DNA of 64,000 bases from Pseudomonas karstica (GCF_009707515.1 NZ_WLYI01000030.1:23465-87464), one strand, 5' to 3'. Numbered from the stretch's first letter, positions 52,678 through 62,266 are shown. The notes: a model not told the origin generated them from the sequence alone. Program-made: numbers and translations.

Positions 52678-54006
52678 ATGGCCAAGAAGCTTTACATCGA
52701 AACCCACGGTTGCCAGATGAACGAGTACGACAGCTCGCGCATGGTCGATCTGCTGGGTGAACATCAGGCCCTGGAAGTCACCGCCCGCGCTGAAGATGCC
52801 GACGTGATCCTGCTCAATACCTGCTCGATCCGCGAACGGGCCCAAGACCGCGTGTATTCGCAACTGGGCCGCTGGCGCGAGCTGAAACTGGCCAACCCGG
52901 ACATGGTAATCGCCGTCGGCGGTTGTGTGGCCAGCCAGGAAGGCGCCGCCATTCGCGACCGCGCACCCTATGTCGACGTGGTCTTCGGGCCGCAGACCTT
53001 GCACCGTTTGCCGGAAATGATCGACGCCGCGCGTATCACCAAGCTGCCCCAGGTTGACGTCTCGTTCCCGGAAATCGAAAAATTCGACCACCTGCCCGAG
53101 CCGCGCATCGACGGCCCAAGCGCCTATGTGTCGGTGATGGAAGGTTGCAGCAAGTACTGCACCTTCTGCGTCGTGCCTTATACCCGGGGTGAAGAAGTCA
53201 GCCGTCCGTTCGATGACGTACTGGCGGAAATCATCCACCTGGCCGAGAACGGCGTGCGGGAAGTCACCCTGCTGGGACAGAACGTCAACGGCTATCGCGG
53301 CCTGACTCATGACGGGCGCATGGCGGACCTGGCGGAGCTGATCCGCGTGGTCGCAGCCGTCGACGGTATCGAGCGCATTCGCTACACCACCTCGCACCCG
53401 CTGGAGTTCTCCGACAGCCTGATCCAGGCCCACGCCGACGTACCCGAACTGGTCAAACACCTGCACTTGCCGGTGCAATCGGGCTCGGACCGCATTCTCT
53501 CGGCGATGAAACGCAATCACACTGCCCTGGAATACAAATCCAAGCTGCGCAAATTACGTGCGGCAGTGCCGGGAATCTGCATCAGCTCGGATTTTATCGT
53601 CGGCTTCCCCGGCGAGACCGAGAAAGACTTCCAGCAGACCATGAAGCTGATTGAAGACGTCGGCTTCGACTTCTCCTATTCCTTCGTCTACAGCCAGCGC
53701 CCGGGCACTCCGGCCGCCGATTTGCTGGACGAAACCCCGGAGGCGTTGAAAAAGGAGCGCCTCAACGCCCTGCAACACAGGCTCAACCAGCAGGGTTTCG
53801 AAATCAGCCGACAAATGGTCGGTTCGACCCAGCGGATCCTGGTCACCGATTACTCGAAGAAGGACCCGGGCGAGCTGCAGGGACGGACGGAGAACAACCG
53901 AATTGTCAACTTCCGTTGCGATAATCCGACCTTGATTGGCCAATTCGCTGATGTGCATATCGATGCGGCGCAACCGCACTCGTTGCGCGGGTCGTTGATC
54001 CCATAA
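52678..54006 (+). CDS. miaB: tRNA-2-methylthio-N6-dimethylallyladenosine synthase
   Basis: 442 residues from the ATG at 52678. N-terminal 4Fe-4S Cys are in THGCQMNEYDS, LNTCSIRE and VGGCVAS; the radical-SAM motif is EGCSKYCTFCVVPYTRG. A TRAM domain ends the protein (TQRILVTDYSKKD...). It adds the methylthio group at A37 of tRNAs reading UNN codons. Confidence 0.96.
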   Translation: MAKKLYIETHGCQMNEYDSSRMVDLLGEHQALEVTARAEDADVILLNTCSIRERAQDRVYSQLGRWRELKLANPDMVIAVGGCVASQEGAAIRDRAPYVDVVFGPQTLHRLPEMIDAARITKLPQVDVSFPEIEKFDHLPEPRIDGPSAYVSVMEGCSKYCTFCVVPYTRGEEVSRPFDDVLAEIIHLAENGVREVTLLGQNVNGYRGLTHDGRMADLAELIRVVAAVDGIERIRYTTSHPLEFSDSLIQAHADVPELVKHLHLPVQSGSDRILSAMKRNHTALEYKSKLRKLRAAVPGICISSDFIVGFPGETEKDFQQTMKLIEDVGFDFSYSFVYSQRPGTPAADLLDETPEALKKERLNALQHRLNQQGFEISRQMVGSTQRILVTDYSKKDPGELQGRTENNRIVNFRCDNPTLIGQFADVHIDAAQPHSLRGSLIP

Positions 54007-54018
54007 ATGCACCTCTCC

Positions 54019-54118
54019 GTAGGAGCAAGCTTGCTCGCGAAGGTCGTTAACGATGACGCTGGAAACCTGATACCCCGAGGCGCTCTCAGGTTTTTCGCGA
54101 GCACGCTCGCTCCTGCAG
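54019..54118. repeat. REPIN (paired REP elements) between miaB and phoH
   Basis: GTAGGAGCAAGCTTGCTCGCG (54019-54039) and its inverted partner TTCGCGAGC-ACGCTCGCTCCTGC (54094-54116) flank a 50-bp interior that itself pairs CCTGA with TCAGG. This is the classic arrangement of a Pseudomonas REP doublet. Confidence 0.85.
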
Positions 54119-54221
54119 GATTGGTCATGGCCAAAATGCGCCGTTTAAGTGCTTTCGCACCCGAGCCACTGGCGTTATCCTCTATTTCACCTAAACAGCC
54201 AAAGGGCGGCTAAAAGCAACC

Positions 54222-55226
54222 TTGAACGCACCCACAGTAGAACCACATCGTTTCCTCCTCGAGCCCTTTGAGGCACGCCGCTTCGCCAACCTCTGCGGAC
54301 AGTTCGACGAGCACCTGCGCTTGATCGAACAGCGCCTGAGCATCGAGATCCGCAACCGCGGCAATCAGTTCGAGCTCATTGGTGACCCCCAGCACACCAC
54401 GTCTGCGGAAAACCTGCTCCGTCGCCTCTACCGGGAAACCAAAGGTAGCGAGCTGTCGCCGGAAACAGTGCATTTGTTCCTGCAGGAGTCCGCCGTGCAA
54501 GACCTGGCCAATAACCCGGTGGCCGAAGCCAGCGTCGCGTTGCGCACCAAAAAAGGCATGATTCGCCCCCGCGGCTTGAATCAGCAACGCTACGTCAAAG
54601 AGATCCTGGGCAACGACATCAACTTCGGCATCGGCCCGGCCGGTACCGGCAAGACCTACCTGGCAGTGGCCTGTGCGGTCGATGCACTGGAACGCGAGCA
54701 GGTGCGACGCATCCTGCTGGTGCGCCCGGCGGTGGAAGCTGGCGAGAAGCTGGGGTTCCTGCCCGGCGACCTGGCCCAGAAGATCGACCCATACCTGCGC
54801 CCGCTCTATGACGCACTCTACGAGATGCTCGGCTTCGAATACGTGGCCAAGCTGATCGAGCGTCAAGTGATCGAAATTGCCCCGCTGGCCTACATGCGCG
54901 GTCGTACCTTGAACAACAGTTTCATTATTCTCGATGAAAGCCAGAACACCACCGTCGAGCAAATGAAAATGTTCCTGACCCGTATCGGCTTCGGCTCCAC
55001 TGCGGTGATCACCGGCGACATCACCCAGGTCGATCTGCCCAAGGGCACCAAGTCGGGCCTGGGCCAGGTGATCGAGGTACTCAAGGACGTGCCGGGTATC
55101 AGCTTCACCCATTTCATGCCCAAGGACGTGGTGCGCCACCCGCTGGTCCAGCGCATTGTCGAGGCCTACGAGCGCTTCGAACACCGCGACGATGGACTGT
55201 CGAAGGACAACCGCCGCGATGCTTGA
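54222..55226 (+). CDS. ybeZ: PhoH-like ATPase (YbeZ)
   Basis: 334 residues with a TTG start at 54222. No in-frame ATG lies early enough, and the protein begins NAPTVEPHRFLLEPFEARRFANLCGQFDEHLRLIE as homologues do. Walker A is GIGPAGTGKTYLAVACAV and Walker B ILDESQNTTVEQMKMFLTRIG. It works with YbeY in 16S rRNA maturation and ribosome quality control. Its stop overlaps the ybeY start region. Confidence 0.93.
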   Translation: MNAPTVEPHRFLLEPFEARRFANLCGQFDEHLRLIEQRLSIEIRNRGNQFELIGDPQHTTSAENLLRRLYRETKGSELSPETVHLFLQESAVQDLANNPVAEASVALRTKKGMIRPRGLNQQRYVKEILGNDINFGIGPAGTGKTYLAVACAVDALEREQVRRILLVRPAVEAGEKLGFLPGDLAQKIDPYLRPLYDALYEMLGFEYVAKLIERQVIEIAPLAYMRGRTLNNSFIILDESQNTTVEQMKMFLTRIGFGSTAVITGDITQVDLPKGTKSGLGQVIEVLKDVPGISFTHFMPKDVVRHPLVQRIVEAYERFEHRDDGLSKDNRRDA

Positions 55227-55692
55227 GCTTGACCTGCAGCGGGCCACCGAAGCGCCCGTCCCCAGCGAAACACAGTTCCGTCAATGGTGCGCACTGGCCC
55301 TGCGCCAGCGCACTGCCGACTCGGAACTGACCATCCGCCTGGTGGACGAGCCCGAAGGCCGTGAACTCAATCACACGTGGCGCCAGAAAGACTACGCAAC
55401 CAATGTACTGTCGTTTCCCGCCGATGTACCCGATGAGTTACTGGATATCCCATTGCTGGGGGATCTGGTGATCTGCGTCGAGGTGGTGGAGCGCGAGGCA
55501 AAGGAGCAAGGCAAGGAGCCGGAGGCCCACTGGGCCCATCTGGTCATCCACGGCTGCTTGCATCTCTTGGGTTACGACCATATAGAGGATGAAGAAGCCG
55601 AAGAAATGGAAGCACTGGAACAAACGTTGCTTGCAGAACTGGGTCATCCGGATCCGTATGCAGATGACGAAACCGACGCATCACCTAACTGA
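55219..55692 (+). CDS. ybeY: Endoribonuclease YbeY
   Basis: 157 residues from the ATG at 55219, which overlaps ybeZ by 8 bp; a longer frame starting inside ybeZ is not conserved. Zinc site HGCLHLLGYDH (three His) is complete. YATNVLSFPADVPDELLDIPLLGDLVIC precedes it. Acts in 16S rRNA 3'-end processing with YbeZ. Confidence 0.95.
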   Translation: MLELDLQRATEAPVPSETQFRQWCALALRQRTADSELTIRLVDEPEGRELNHTWRQKDYATNVLSFPADVPDELLDIPLLGDLVICVEVVEREAKEQGKEPEAHWAHLVIHGCLHLLGYDHIEDEEAEEMEALEQTLLAELGHPDPYADDETDASPN

Positions 55693-55719
55693 CACAACAA
55701 AGGATTTAGAGTAATCGCT

Positions 55720-56559
55720 ATGAGCGAAGACCGATCGAGCAACGGGCAAAAGTCATGGCTGGGAAAACTCACCCAGGCCTTTGCCCACGAGCCGAAAAAC
55801 CGCCAGGAGCTGCTGGAGCTCTTGCGCGAGGCCCATCAGAACAAATTGTTGGACAGCGAAGCGCTGGCCATCGTCGAAGGCGCCATCCAGGTGGCTGACC
55901 TGCAAGTTCGGGACATCATGGTCCCACGCTCGCAGATGATCAGCATCAAGGCGACACAGACCCCTCGGGAGTTTCTCCCGGCCGTGATCGACTCGGCGCA
56001 TTCGCGCTACCCGGTGATCGGCGAAAGCCATGACGACGTCATGGGCGTCCTGCTGGCCAAGGACCTGCTGCCATTGATCCTCAAGGAGAACGGCGACAGC
56101 TTCAACATCAAGGACCTGCTACGTCCTGCCACCTTCGTTCCCGAGTCCAAGCGCCTGAATGTGCTGCTGCGCGAGTTTCGCGCCAACCACAATCACATGG
56201 CCATCGTCATTGACGAATACGGCGGCGTGGCGGGCCTGGTGACCATCGAAGACGTGCTGGAACAGATCGTCGGCGACATCGAGGACGAGCACGACGTCGA
56301 AGAAGACAGCTACATCAAGCCGCTGCCCAGCGGTGATTTCCTGGTCAAGGCCCTGACGCCGATCGAGAACTTCAACGAGTTCTTCGACAGCGAATTCTCC
56401 GACGATGAGTTCGATACCGTCGGCGGACTGGTAATGAGCGCCTTCGGCCACCTGCCCAAGCGTAACGAGACCACGGAAATCGGTGCCTATCGCTTTCGCA
56501 TCCTGAATGCCGACAGCCGCAGGATTCATCTGATTCGCCTGACACCTATTGCCCGTTAA
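55720..56559 (+). CDS. ybeX: CorC/HlyC-family CBS-domain protein (YbeX)
   Basis: 279 residues. Two CBS domains (VRDIMVPRSQMISI...; FVPESKRLNVLLREFR...MAIVIDEYGGVAGLVTIEDVLEQIVGDIEDEHD) and a C-terminal CorC_HlyC domain (PSGDFLVKALTPIENFNEFF). No membrane segments, as in E. coli YbeX. Linked to magnesium/cobalt efflux and, more recently, to ribosome biology through its operon with ybeY and lnt. Confidence 0.92.
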   Translation: MSEDRSSNGQKSWLGKLTQAFAHEPKNRQELLELLREAHQNKLLDSEALAIVEGAIQVADLQVRDIMVPRSQMISIKATQTPREFLPAVIDSAHSRYPVIGESHDDVMGVLLAKDLLPLILKENGDSFNIKDLLRPATFVPESKRLNVLLREFRANHNHMAIVIDEYGGVAGLVTIEDVLEQIVGDIEDEHDVEEDSYIKPLPSGDFLVKALTPIENFNEFFDSEFSDDEFDTVGGLVMSAFGHLPKRNETTEIGAYRFRILNADSRRIHLIRLTPIAR

Positions 56560-56573
56560 CTCCAAGGATTGAT

Positions 56574-58097
56574 ATGCGCCGTCTGACTGCCCCCGGCTGG
56601 CCCGGTAACCTGCTGGCCGTGGTGGCTGGCGCCATCACCACCCTGGCGCTGGCGCCGTTCGATATCTGGCCGCTGGCGCTGGTAGCGGTCGGGTTCTTCT
56701 ATGCCGGGCTGCGCGAGCTGACACCACGCCAGGCCTTGGGGCGCGGCTGGTGCTTCGGGTTCGGCCTGTTTGGTGCCGGCACCAGTTGGATCTACTACAG
56801 CATCCATCACTTCGGCGGCGCTTCGGTGCTGTTGGCTGGCTTGCTGATGCTGGCGTTTACCGCTGCGATTGCCTGGTTCTTTGCCTTGCCGGCCTGGCTC
56901 TGGGCCCGATGGTTGCGGCGCAATGAGGCGCCCCTGGCGGACGCCTTGGCATTTGCCGCACTGTGGGTCGGCCAGGAAGCGTTTCGCGGCTGGTTCCTCA
57001 CGGGCTTCCCTTGGCTCTATTCCGGTTACAGTCAACTCGATGGTCCACTGACAGGTCTTGCGCCGCTGGGCGGCATGTGGCTGATTTCCTTTTCCCTGGC
57101 GCTGACAGCCGCATTGCTGTGCAACCTGCCGCGCCTGCTGGCGACAAGACGCAACGGGTTTATCGGTGCGGGCCTGGTACTACTGGTCACACCCTGGGCC
57201 ATTGGCCTGGCCTTCAAGCATCACGCCTGGACCATCCCGGCCGGCGACCCACTGACCGTGGCGGCGATCCAGGGCAACGTCGAACAAAGCATGAAGTGGG
57301 ACCCCGAGCAGCTCAACGCACAGTTAGCGCTGTATCGCGACATGAGTCTTGCCTCCAAACGTGTCGACCTGCTGGTGTGGCCAGAAACCGCGGTGCCGGT
57401 ACTCAAGGAGTCCGTCGAAGGTTACCTGGGGATGATGGGCAAGTTCGCCGCTGATCGGAATACCGCGCTGATCACCGGCGTGCCGATCCGTCAGGAAGTA
57501 CACCATCAGAAACGCTACTTCAACGGCATCACCGTGGTCGGTGAAGGCGACGGCACCTACCTGAAGCAAAAGCTGGTGCCGTTTGGCGAATACGTGCCGC
57601 TACAAGACCTGTTGCGGGGCTTGATTGCGTTTTTTGACCTACCGATGTCGGACTTCGCTCGCGGCCCTGCCGACCAGCCGATGCTGCAAGCCAAGGGCTA
57701 TCAGATTGCACCGTTCATTTGCTATGAAGTCGTCTACCCGGAATTCGCCGCCAGCCTTTCAGCCCGCAGTGATCTGTTGCTGACCATCAGCAACGACACC
57801 TGGTTCGGCACCTCCATCGGCCCTTTGCAGCACCTGCAAATGGCCCAGATGCGCGCCCTTGAGGCTGGCCGCTGGATGATTCGCGCCACCAACAATGGCG
57901 TGACCGGCCTGATCAACCCATTCGGCCAGATCACCGAACAGATCCCGCAATTCGAGCGCGGCATCCTCTACGGTGAAGTAGTGCCGATGCACAACCTGAC
58001 GCCCTACCTGCAATGGCGGTCGTGGCCATTGATCATTGTGTGCATGGGGCTGTTTGGGTGGGCGCTGCTGGCGGGCCGGATGTCAAAAACCGTTTAG
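56574..58097 (+). CDS. lnt: Apolipoprotein N-acyltransferase
   Basis: 507 residues. Six to eight N-terminal membrane segments (about 10-220) followed by a periplasmic nitrilase-like domain with the catalytic triad Glu (LLVWPETAVP), Lys (YLKQKLVPFGEYVP) and Cys (APFICYEVVYPE). It N-acylates lipoproteins at the inner membrane. Fifteen bp after ybeX, the last gene of the miaB-to-lnt series. Confidence 0.95.
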   Translation: MRRLTAPGWPGNLLAVVAGAITTLALAPFDIWPLALVAVGFFYAGLRELTPRQALGRGWCFGFGLFGAGTSWIYYSIHHFGGASVLLAGLLMLAFTAAIAWFFALPAWLWARWLRRNEAPLADALAFAALWVGQEAFRGWFLTGFPWLYSGYSQLDGPLTGLAPLGGMWLISFSLALTAALLCNLPRLLATRRNGFIGAGLVLLVTPWAIGLAFKHHAWTIPAGDPLTVAAIQGNVEQSMKWDPEQLNAQLALYRDMSLASKRVDLLVWPETAVPVLKESVEGYLGMMGKFAADRNTALITGVPIRQEVHHQKRYFNGITVVGEGDGTYLKQKLVPFGEYVPLQDLLRGLIAFFDLPMSDFARGPADQPMLQAKGYQIAPFICYEVVYPEFAASLSARSDLLLTISNDTWFGTSIGPLQHLQMAQMRALEAGRWMIRATNNGVTGLINPFGQITEQIPQFERGILYGEVVPMHNLTPYLQWRSWPLIIVCMGLFGWALLAGRMSKTV

Positions 58098-58108
58098 CGA
58101 TCGTTGAT

Positions 58109-58139
58109 GAACATTCCCACGCTTCGCGTGGGAATGTTC
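58109..58139. repeat. Perfect hairpin between convergent genes (CCCACGC family, copy 3)
   Basis: GAACATTCCCACGC (58109-58122) and its complement (58126-58139) with a 3-nt loop, between the lnt and DUF218 gene stops. Confidence 0.85.
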
Positions 58140-58149
58140 GTCCTGAAAA

Positions 58150-58911
58150 TTACCGGTAGAACACCCGATACCCCAACTGCCCCACCGCCTCATTGAGCAA
58201 TTGCCCGCTCTGCCATATCGACTTGAACTCGGGCATCCAGCCGCCCAGCGGCGGGGTATTGTTTTCGCCCAGGAACCCAACGGGCGCTGGCACCACAGTA
58301 AAACCGGCCTTTTCAAAGCTCCAAACCGAACGAGGCATGTGCCAGGCCTGAGTCACCACCACCACCCGCTTGATCCCCTGGGGCAATAGAATCTCAGCGC
58401 TCATTTGCGCATTTTCCCATGTCGTGCGGCTGCGCTCTTCCTTCCAGCGAACGTTGACACCAAAGTCATCGCGCATCGACACGGCCATCATCTCTGCCTC
58501 GCTGGGCGGCGTACCATAATGCAGGCCACCGGTGGTCAATACCGGCAAACCCGAGGCCTTGGATAATCTTGCGGCATAACGCTGGCGTTCAAGACCAACT
58601 CCCGTGGGTTGATCGGAACCCCACGCCGGGTCCCCACGCTCGCGCCCCGAGCCCAGTACCACAATGGCATCGGCCCGTTGCGCCAAGGTTGCCCATGCGT
58701 CGCGGGCCAATGGCGGCTCGGTCTCCAGGGCCCTTGCACTCCACTGCACCACCACTGGCAGGCTCATCAGCCACATCCCACCCAATCCCAGGGCAAAGCA
58801 CACTGCCGCGAGACGTGGACGGCTGCGACGAAACCACCAGGCAACCGCCAACAACAGCAAGAGAATGCCGGGCGGCAACAACAATTGTTTTATGAAATAA
58901 CGAAAAAGCAT
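58150..58911 (-). CDS. DUF218/YdcF-like (ElyC/SanA-type) membrane protein
   Basis: 253 residues from the ATG at 58911. Two N-terminal membrane segments (about 8-28 and 35-55), then the DUF218 domain with AIVVLGSGRERG, GLERQRYAARLSKASGLPVLTTGG, EERSRTTWENAQMSAEIL and VVTQAWHMPRSVWSFEKAGF. Family members ElyC and SanA affect envelope/peptidoglycan integrity. A 10-bp hairpin sequesters the ribosome binding site. Confidence 0.88.
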   Translation of the reverse strand: MLFRYFIKQLLLPPGILLLLLAVAWWFRRSRPRLAAVCFALGLGGMWLMSLPVVVQWSARALETEPPLARDAWATLAQRADAIVVLGSGRERGDPAWGSDQPTGVGLERQRYAARLSKASGLPVLTTGGLHYGTPPSEAEMMAVSMRDDFGVNVRWKEERSRTTWENAQMSAEILLPQGIKRVVVVTQAWHMPRSVWSFEKAGFTVVPAPVGFLGENNTPPLGGWMPEFKSIWQSGQLLNEAVGQLGYRVFYR

Positions 58912-58934
58912 CGAGCATCTCCAAAGATGCTCGA
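58911..58934 (-). promoter_or_regulatory. Hairpin over the ribosome binding site of the DUF218 gene
   Basis: TCGAGCATCT (58911-58920) and AGATGCTCGA (58925-58934) pair perfectly with a 4-nt loop. On the minus strand the TTGGAG Shine-Dalgarno region is in the loop and stem, and the A of the start codon is the last base of the stem. Confidence 0.5.
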
Positions 58935-58995
58935 AGCCTAAGGGGTAACAGCGCTTGACGACAATCTTTACCAAGGCACTGACGATGAGTACGTG

Positions 58996-59313
58996 TTACT
59001 TGAACCGCACGGACCGTAGCTTTTCCGAGCCACAACCGGCTGGCAAATCTTTAAGCCATACCACCTTGCCCGAGCGCGACAAATCATGGGCTGGAGGGGA
59101 AGCCATCCGGTGAGGCCCATAGTGCTCGTTCATTTCCAGATAAACCTTGATCAACTCAAGCTCTTCCTGGCTCAGACCACGCAATTCCAACTCCACAGGT
59201 CGCTCATCACGTAATCGACCTGCCGTTTTTGCTGCATCCAGTGCCCGACCCAAACGGTCGATCAGTCCTTCGTACAACTGTGGTTTCGTTAACGTTCGTT
59301 GCGAATCAACCAT
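58996..59313 (-). CDS. Small hypothetical protein
   Basis: 105 residues, GAGG upstream of the ATG. It starts with a helical region (KPQLYEGLIDRLGRALDAAKTAGRLRDERPVELELRGLSQEELELIKVYLEMNEHY) and ends with basic VVWLKDLPAGCGSEKLRSVRF. No membrane segment and no family that I recognise. Located between lnt and leuS on the opposite strand to both. Confidence 0.7.
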   Translation of the reverse strand: MVDSQRTLTKPQLYEGLIDRLGRALDAAKTAGRLRDERPVELELRGLSQEELELIKVYLEMNEHYGPHRMASPPAHDLSRSGKVVWLKDLPAGCGSEKLRSVRFK

Positions 59314-59572
59314 CCCTCACCTCATTGAAGATAAGACTCACTCCCCAATAAATAGCGTAGCTTCACGGGCGGAGCCCGCCTGGCGTCGCGACCAACGGCC
59401 TCGGGCACGCAATCAGGGTTTCCCTCGATAGAGTGGGGTCATGTATGCTACGGCGCTTCCTGTAACTCCACTTCCAGCAGGGTTTGGGCATTGGCGCGCC
59501 GTTTCCGGTGTTGATCATCCCGAATATTGCATGAAGAGGATTAGGCCACCCCTATTCAGTTCAAAAGTAGCC

Positions 59573-62179
59573 ATGCACGAACATTACCAGCCCCGTGAAA
59601 TAGAAAATGCCGCCCAGTCGTTCTGGGACGAGCAAAAGTCCTTTGAAGTCAGTGAACAGCCAGGCAAGGAGACTTTCTATTGCCTATCGATGTTCCCTTA
59701 CCCCAGCGGCAAGCTACACATGGGGCACGTGCGTAACTACACCATCGGCGATGTGATCTCTCGCTACCAGCGCATGCTCGGCAAGAACGTCCTGCAACCC
59801 ATGGGTTGGGACGCCTTCGGCATGCCCGCGGAAAACGCCGCGATGAAAAACAACGTAGCGCCCGCCAAGTGGACCTACGAGAACATCGCCTACATGAAGA
59901 CCCAACTGCGCAGCCTCGGCCTGGCCGTGGACTGGTCCCGCGAAGTAACCACCTGCAAGCCTGATTACTACCGCTGGGAACAATGGCTGTTCACTCGCCT
60001 GTTCGAAAAAGGCGTGATCTACCGCAAGAACGGCACAGTTAACTGGGATCCGGTGGACCAGACCGTACTGGCCAACGAACAGGTGATCGACGGTCGCGGC
60101 TGGCGTTCCGGCGCGCTGATCGAAAAGCGCGAAATCCCGATGTACTACTTCAAGATCACTGCCTATGCGGATGAACTCTTGTCGAGCCTTGACGACCTGC
60201 CGGGCTGGCCCGAGCAAGTCAAAACCATGCAACGCAACTGGATTGGCAAATCCCGGGGCATGGAAGTGCAGTTCCCCTACAACGTCGACTCCATCGGCGA
60301 AGCGGGCGTACTGAAAGTCTTCACCACCCGCCCGGACACTTTAATGGGAGCGACTTACGTCGCCGTGGCCGCTGAACACCCGCTGGCCACCCAAGCCGCC
60401 CGGAACAACCCTGAGCTGCAGGCGTTCATCGCCGAATGCAAAGGCGGCAGCGTCGCCGAAGCCGACGTCGCCACCCAGGAGAAAAAAGGCCTGCCGACCT
60501 CGCTGTTCGTCGAGCACCCGTTGACTGGCGAGAAGTTGCCAGTGTGGGTCGCCAACTATGTATTGATGCACTACGGTGATGGCGCAGTAATGGCTGTGCC
60601 CGCTCACGACGAGCGCGATTTCGAATTCGCCACCCAGTACAACCTGCCGATCAAGTCAGTGGTGCGCACCAGTTCCGGCGACACCAACCCGGCCCCGTGG
60701 CAGGACGCGTACGGCGAGCACGGCGAACTGATCAACTCCGGCGAATTCGACGGCCTGGACTTCGAAGGCGCCTTCGATGCCATGGAAGTGGCGCTGATCA
60801 AGAAAAACCTCGGCGCCTCGCGCACCCAGTTCCGCCTGCGCGACTGGGGCATCAGCCGCCAACGCTACTGGGGCTGTCCGATCCCGATCATCCACTGCCA
60901 AACCTGCGGTGATGTGCCAGTGCCGGAAGACCAGTTGCCGGTCATTCTGCCGGAAGACGTGGTGCCGGATGGCGCCGGTTCGCCGCTGGTGCGCATGCCG
61001 GAATTCTACGAATGCAACTGCCCTAAATGCGGCCAGCCTGCCAAGCGTGAAACCGACACCATGGACACCTTTGTCGAGTCCTCGTGGTACTACGCCCGCT
61101 ACGCCTCGCCGCACTATGAGGGCGGCCTGGTGGAGAAATCGGCGGCTGACCATTGGTTGCCGGTGGACCAGTACATTGGCGGTATCGAACACGCGATCCT
61201 GCACCTGCTCTACGCACGCTTCTTCCATAAGCTGATGCGCGACGAAGGCCTGGTCAGTTCCAACGAGCCGTTCAAGAACCTGCTGACCCAAGGCATGGTG
61301 ATCGCCGACACTTATTATCGGCGCGAAGCCAACGGCAGCTACACCTGGTTCAACCCGGCGGACGTCGAGCTTGAGCGCGACAGCAAGGCCAAGGTTATCA
61401 GCGCCAAACTGATCGCCGACGGCCTGCCGGTGGAAATCGGTGGCACCGAGAAGATGGCCAAGTCGAAAAACAATGGCGTCGACCCGCAATCGATGATCGA
61501 CCAGTTCGGCGCCGACACCTGCCGACTGTTCATGATGTTCGCCTCGCCGCCCGACATGAGTGCGGAATGGTCCGACTCCGGCGTCGAAGGTTCACACCGC
61601 TTCCTCAAACGCGTCTGGCGTTTGGCACACGCCCATGTCAGCCAGGGCTTGCCGGGCAAACTGGGCGTGAGTGCCTTGACCGACGAGCAAAAACTCATTC
61701 GCCGCAGCACGCACCTGGCCATCAAGCACGCCAGCCAGGACGTGGGCCAGCACCACAAGTTCAACACCGCCATCGCCCAGGTGATGACCCTGATGAACGT
61801 GTTGGAAAAAGCCCCGCAAGCCACCGAACAGGACCGCGCCCTGGTGCACGAAGGCCTGGAGGCGGTCACCCTGCTGCTGGCACCGATCACGCCGCATATC
61901 AGCCATGAACTGTGGAAGCAACTGGGCCACAACAACCCGGTGATTGACGCTGGCTGGCCGGTGCTCGACGAGAGCGCCCTGGTACAGGACACGCTGCAGC
62001 TGGTGATTCAGGTCAACGGTAAACTGCGTGGCCAGATCGATATGCCCGCCAGTGCCAGCCGTGAAGAAGTCGAAGCCGCCGCGCGCAGCAACGAGAACGT
62101 GCTGCGTTTTACCGAAGGCCTGACGATTCGCAAAGTAATCGTCGTGCCCGGAAAACTGGTCAATATCGTCGCAAGCTAA
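59573..62179 (+). CDS. leuS: Leucyl-tRNA synthetase
   Basis: 868 residues from the ATG at 59573 (MHEHYQPREIENAAQSFWDEQKSFEV); the 44 codons upstream in frame are not conserved. HIGH motif is PYPSGKLHMGHVRNY, the CP1 editing domain has TTRPDTLMGATYVAVAAEHPL, a zinc-type Cys set is in CNCPKCGQ, and the KMSKS loop reads EKMAKSKNN. The 259-bp region 59314-59572 is the leader and promoter area; nothing stronger than a short GGGC/GCCC hairpin was seen. Confidence 0.97.
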   Translation: MHEHYQPREIENAAQSFWDEQKSFEVSEQPGKETFYCLSMFPYPSGKLHMGHVRNYTIGDVISRYQRMLGKNVLQPMGWDAFGMPAENAAMKNNVAPAKWTYENIAYMKTQLRSLGLAVDWSREVTTCKPDYYRWEQWLFTRLFEKGVIYRKNGTVNWDPVDQTVLANEQVIDGRGWRSGALIEKREIPMYYFKITAYADELLSSLDDLPGWPEQVKTMQRNWIGKSRGMEVQFPYNVDSIGEAGVLKVFTTRPDTLMGATYVAVAAEHPLATQAARNNPELQAFIAECKGGSVAEADVATQEKKGLPTSLFVEHPLTGEKLPVWVANYVLMHYGDGAVMAVPAHDERDFEFATQYNLPIKSVVRTSSGDTNPAPWQDAYGEHGELINSGEFDGLDFEGAFDAMEVALIKKNLGASRTQFRLRDWGISRQRYWGCPIPIIHCQTCGDVPVPEDQLPVILPEDVVPDGAGSPLVRMPEFYECNCPKCGQPAKRETDTMDTFVESSWYYARYASPHYEGGLVEKSAADHWLPVDQYIGGIEHAILHLLYARFFHKLMRDEGLVSSNEPFKNLLTQGMVIADTYYRREANGSYTWFNPADVELERDSKAKVISAKLIADGLPVEIGGTEKMAKSKNNGVDPQSMIDQFGADTCRLFMMFASPPDMSAEWSDSGVEGSHRFLKRVWRLAHAHVSQGLPGKLGVSALTDEQKLIRRSTHLAIKHASQDVGQHHKFNTAIAQVMTLMNVLEKAPQATEQDRALVHEGLEAVTLLLAPITPHISHELWKQLGHNNPVIDAGWPVLDESALVQDTLQLVIQVNGKLRGQIDMPASASREEVEAAARSNENVLRFTEGLTIRKVIVVPGKLVNIVAS

Positions 62180-62187
62180 TCGGATCG

Positions 62188-62210
62188 GGCGCCAGGTGCA
62201 ACCTGGCGCC
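62188..62210 (+). other. Perfect intergenic hairpin between leuS and lptE
   Basis: GGCGCCAGGT and ACCTGGCGCC with a 3-nt loop. No T tract follows, so it is more likely a processing or stability element than a terminator. A second stem, GGGCC/GGCCC, follows at 62225-62241. Confidence 0.55.
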
Positions 62211-62266
62211 GAACAAAACCTCCAGGGCCTCGATAAGGCCCACATGGTTTCAAGGGGAGCATCAAA

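Noticed and set aside
54007..54213. Short open frame between miaB and phoH
   Set aside because: It is translated REPIN sequence with no ribosome binding site.
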